A stretch of 64,000 nucleotides of DNA from Anseranas semipalmata (taxonomy: Eukaryota; Chordata; Aves; Anseriformes; Anseranatidae), in contig VXAA01001508.1 in the NCBI GenBank assembly GCA_013399115.1, positions 714,652 through 778,651 of the forward strand, in the 5' to 3' direction. The notes under the pieces are model-generated. The model worked only from the letters and a program-made list of their open reading frames with translations, made no database searches and had not been told where the DNA came from. A program made the translations under genes and the position numbers. Below, piece after piece: positions 63,416 through 64,000 of the stretch (its first letter is position 1; the number at the start of each line of letters is the position of its first letter).

Positions 63416-64000
63416 TACCTCTTTGTCGGTGACATGGGCAGTAGGATCGAGTGCACCCTCAGCAAGTTTGCAGATGACACCAACCTGTGTGGTGTGGTTG
63501 ACATGCTGAAGGGAAGGGATGTCATCCAGAGGGACCTGGACAGGCCTGAGAGGTGGGCCTGTGTGAGCCTCATGAAGGCCAAATGCAAGGTCCTGCACCT
63601 GGGTTGGGGCAATCCCAAGCCCAAATACAGGCTGGGTGGAGAATGGACTGAGAGCAGGCCTGAAGAGAAGGATTTTGGGGTGTTGGTTGAGGAGAGACTC
63701 AACATGAGCCGGCAATACACTTGCAGCCCAGAAAGCCAACCATATCCTGGGCTGCATCAAAAGAAGCGTGGCCAGCAGGTCGAGGGAGGTGGTTCTCCCT
63801 CTCTACTCTGCTCTCATGAGACCCTACCTGGGGTACTGTGTTCATCTCTGGTGCCCCCAGCATAAGAAAGACATGGACCTGTTGGAGTGAGTCCAGAGGA
63901 GGCCATGATGATGATCAGAGGCTGGAGCACCTCTCCTATGAAGAGAGGCTGAGGGAGTTGGGGTTGTTCAGCCTGGAGAAGAGAAGGCTCCGGGGAGACT
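63416..64000 (+). mobile_element. CR1 LINE fragment (ORF2, reverse transcriptase C-terminal part), 5'-truncated, decayed
   Basis: This is a chicken-repeat-1 (CR1) non-LTR retrotransposon, sense on the + strand. The frame is open from 63416, just after an in-frame TGA, and shows the reverse-transcriptase catalytic motif FADD at 63467-63478. It continues with the RDLDRPERWA block, the KAKCKVLHLG block and NPKPKYRLGGEW, all typical of the end of the CR1 RT domain. Between SLM and KAKCK the usual FN-type spacer is missing, which looks like a short in-frame deletion. Near 63716-63724 the homology moves to another frame (AAQKAN, then [15 protein letters not shown]), so there is a frameshift. In that frame a TGA at 63888-63890 ends translation. 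The copy is therefore a dead fragment. It is 5'-truncated, as most genomic CR1 copies are, and continues past the window end, where the 3' UTR and octamer tail should lie. The family call is firm; the subfamily is not resolved. Confidence 0.96.

Noticed and set aside
1..64000. tRNA, rRNA, CRISPR or bacterial operon features
   Set aside because: No clover-leaf arms with a GGTTCRA box, no regularly spaced repeat-spacer array and no clustered long ORFs with ribosome-binding sites were seen.

Overview
The window reads as a piece of vertebrate, specifically bird (chicken-like), chromosomal DNA that is almost entirely non-coding. Two sequences fix the lineage. A 5'-truncated CR1 LINE at 63416-64000 carries the reverse-transcriptase FADD motif. 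A second CR1 ends at 30249-30430 with the family's C-terminal codons and the ATTCTRTG-type 3' octamer tail. The DNA is AT-rich (about 60% by eye), full of A/T homopolymers and short microsatellites, and has sparse CpG. No open reading frame is longer than about 205 codons outside an assembly gap. I found no convincing host protein-coding gene, tRNA, rRNA, CRISPR array or bacterial-type operon. It fits a gene desert or a large intron.

Layout. 1-4520: low-complexity DNA with a G-rich purine strand near the start and a GC-rich patch at 320-690. 4522-4657: about 23 copies of TTTTC followed by three TAGTG units. 4658-20730: AT-rich unique DNA with a conserved-looking stretch near 5.5 kb, exon-like islands at 10.7 and 12.1 kb, and several simple repeats. 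20731-28756: fossil repeats and unique DNA. 28757-30430: the most structured locus. It has a very CpG-dense patch, then sequence resembling the start of CR1 ORF1, a 993-N gap, then a CR1 3' end in the same orientation. 30431-38660: more fossil MIR-like and old CR1-like pieces. 38661-53300: AT-rich DNA with several homeodomain, octamer and SOX-like motif clusters that look like candidate enhancers. An exon-like block at 52.4 kb is open on both strands. 53300-63415: unique DNA with further fossils at 55.4, 58.0, 61.9 and 62.7 kb. 63416-64000: the CR1 fragment, running off the end.

No set of genes here works together. The functional content, if any, is probably regulatory DNA plus unproven lncRNA-type exons. 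The fossil repeats were recognised by resemblance to remembered amniote repeat families, and the exon and enhancer calls rest on motif reading. All of these need alignment or transcript evidence. I did not see an undescribed biological system. The best leads are the gapped CR1/CpG locus, the inverted-repeat homeodomain/octamer cluster at 43.9 kb, and the dual-strand open block at 52.4 kb.
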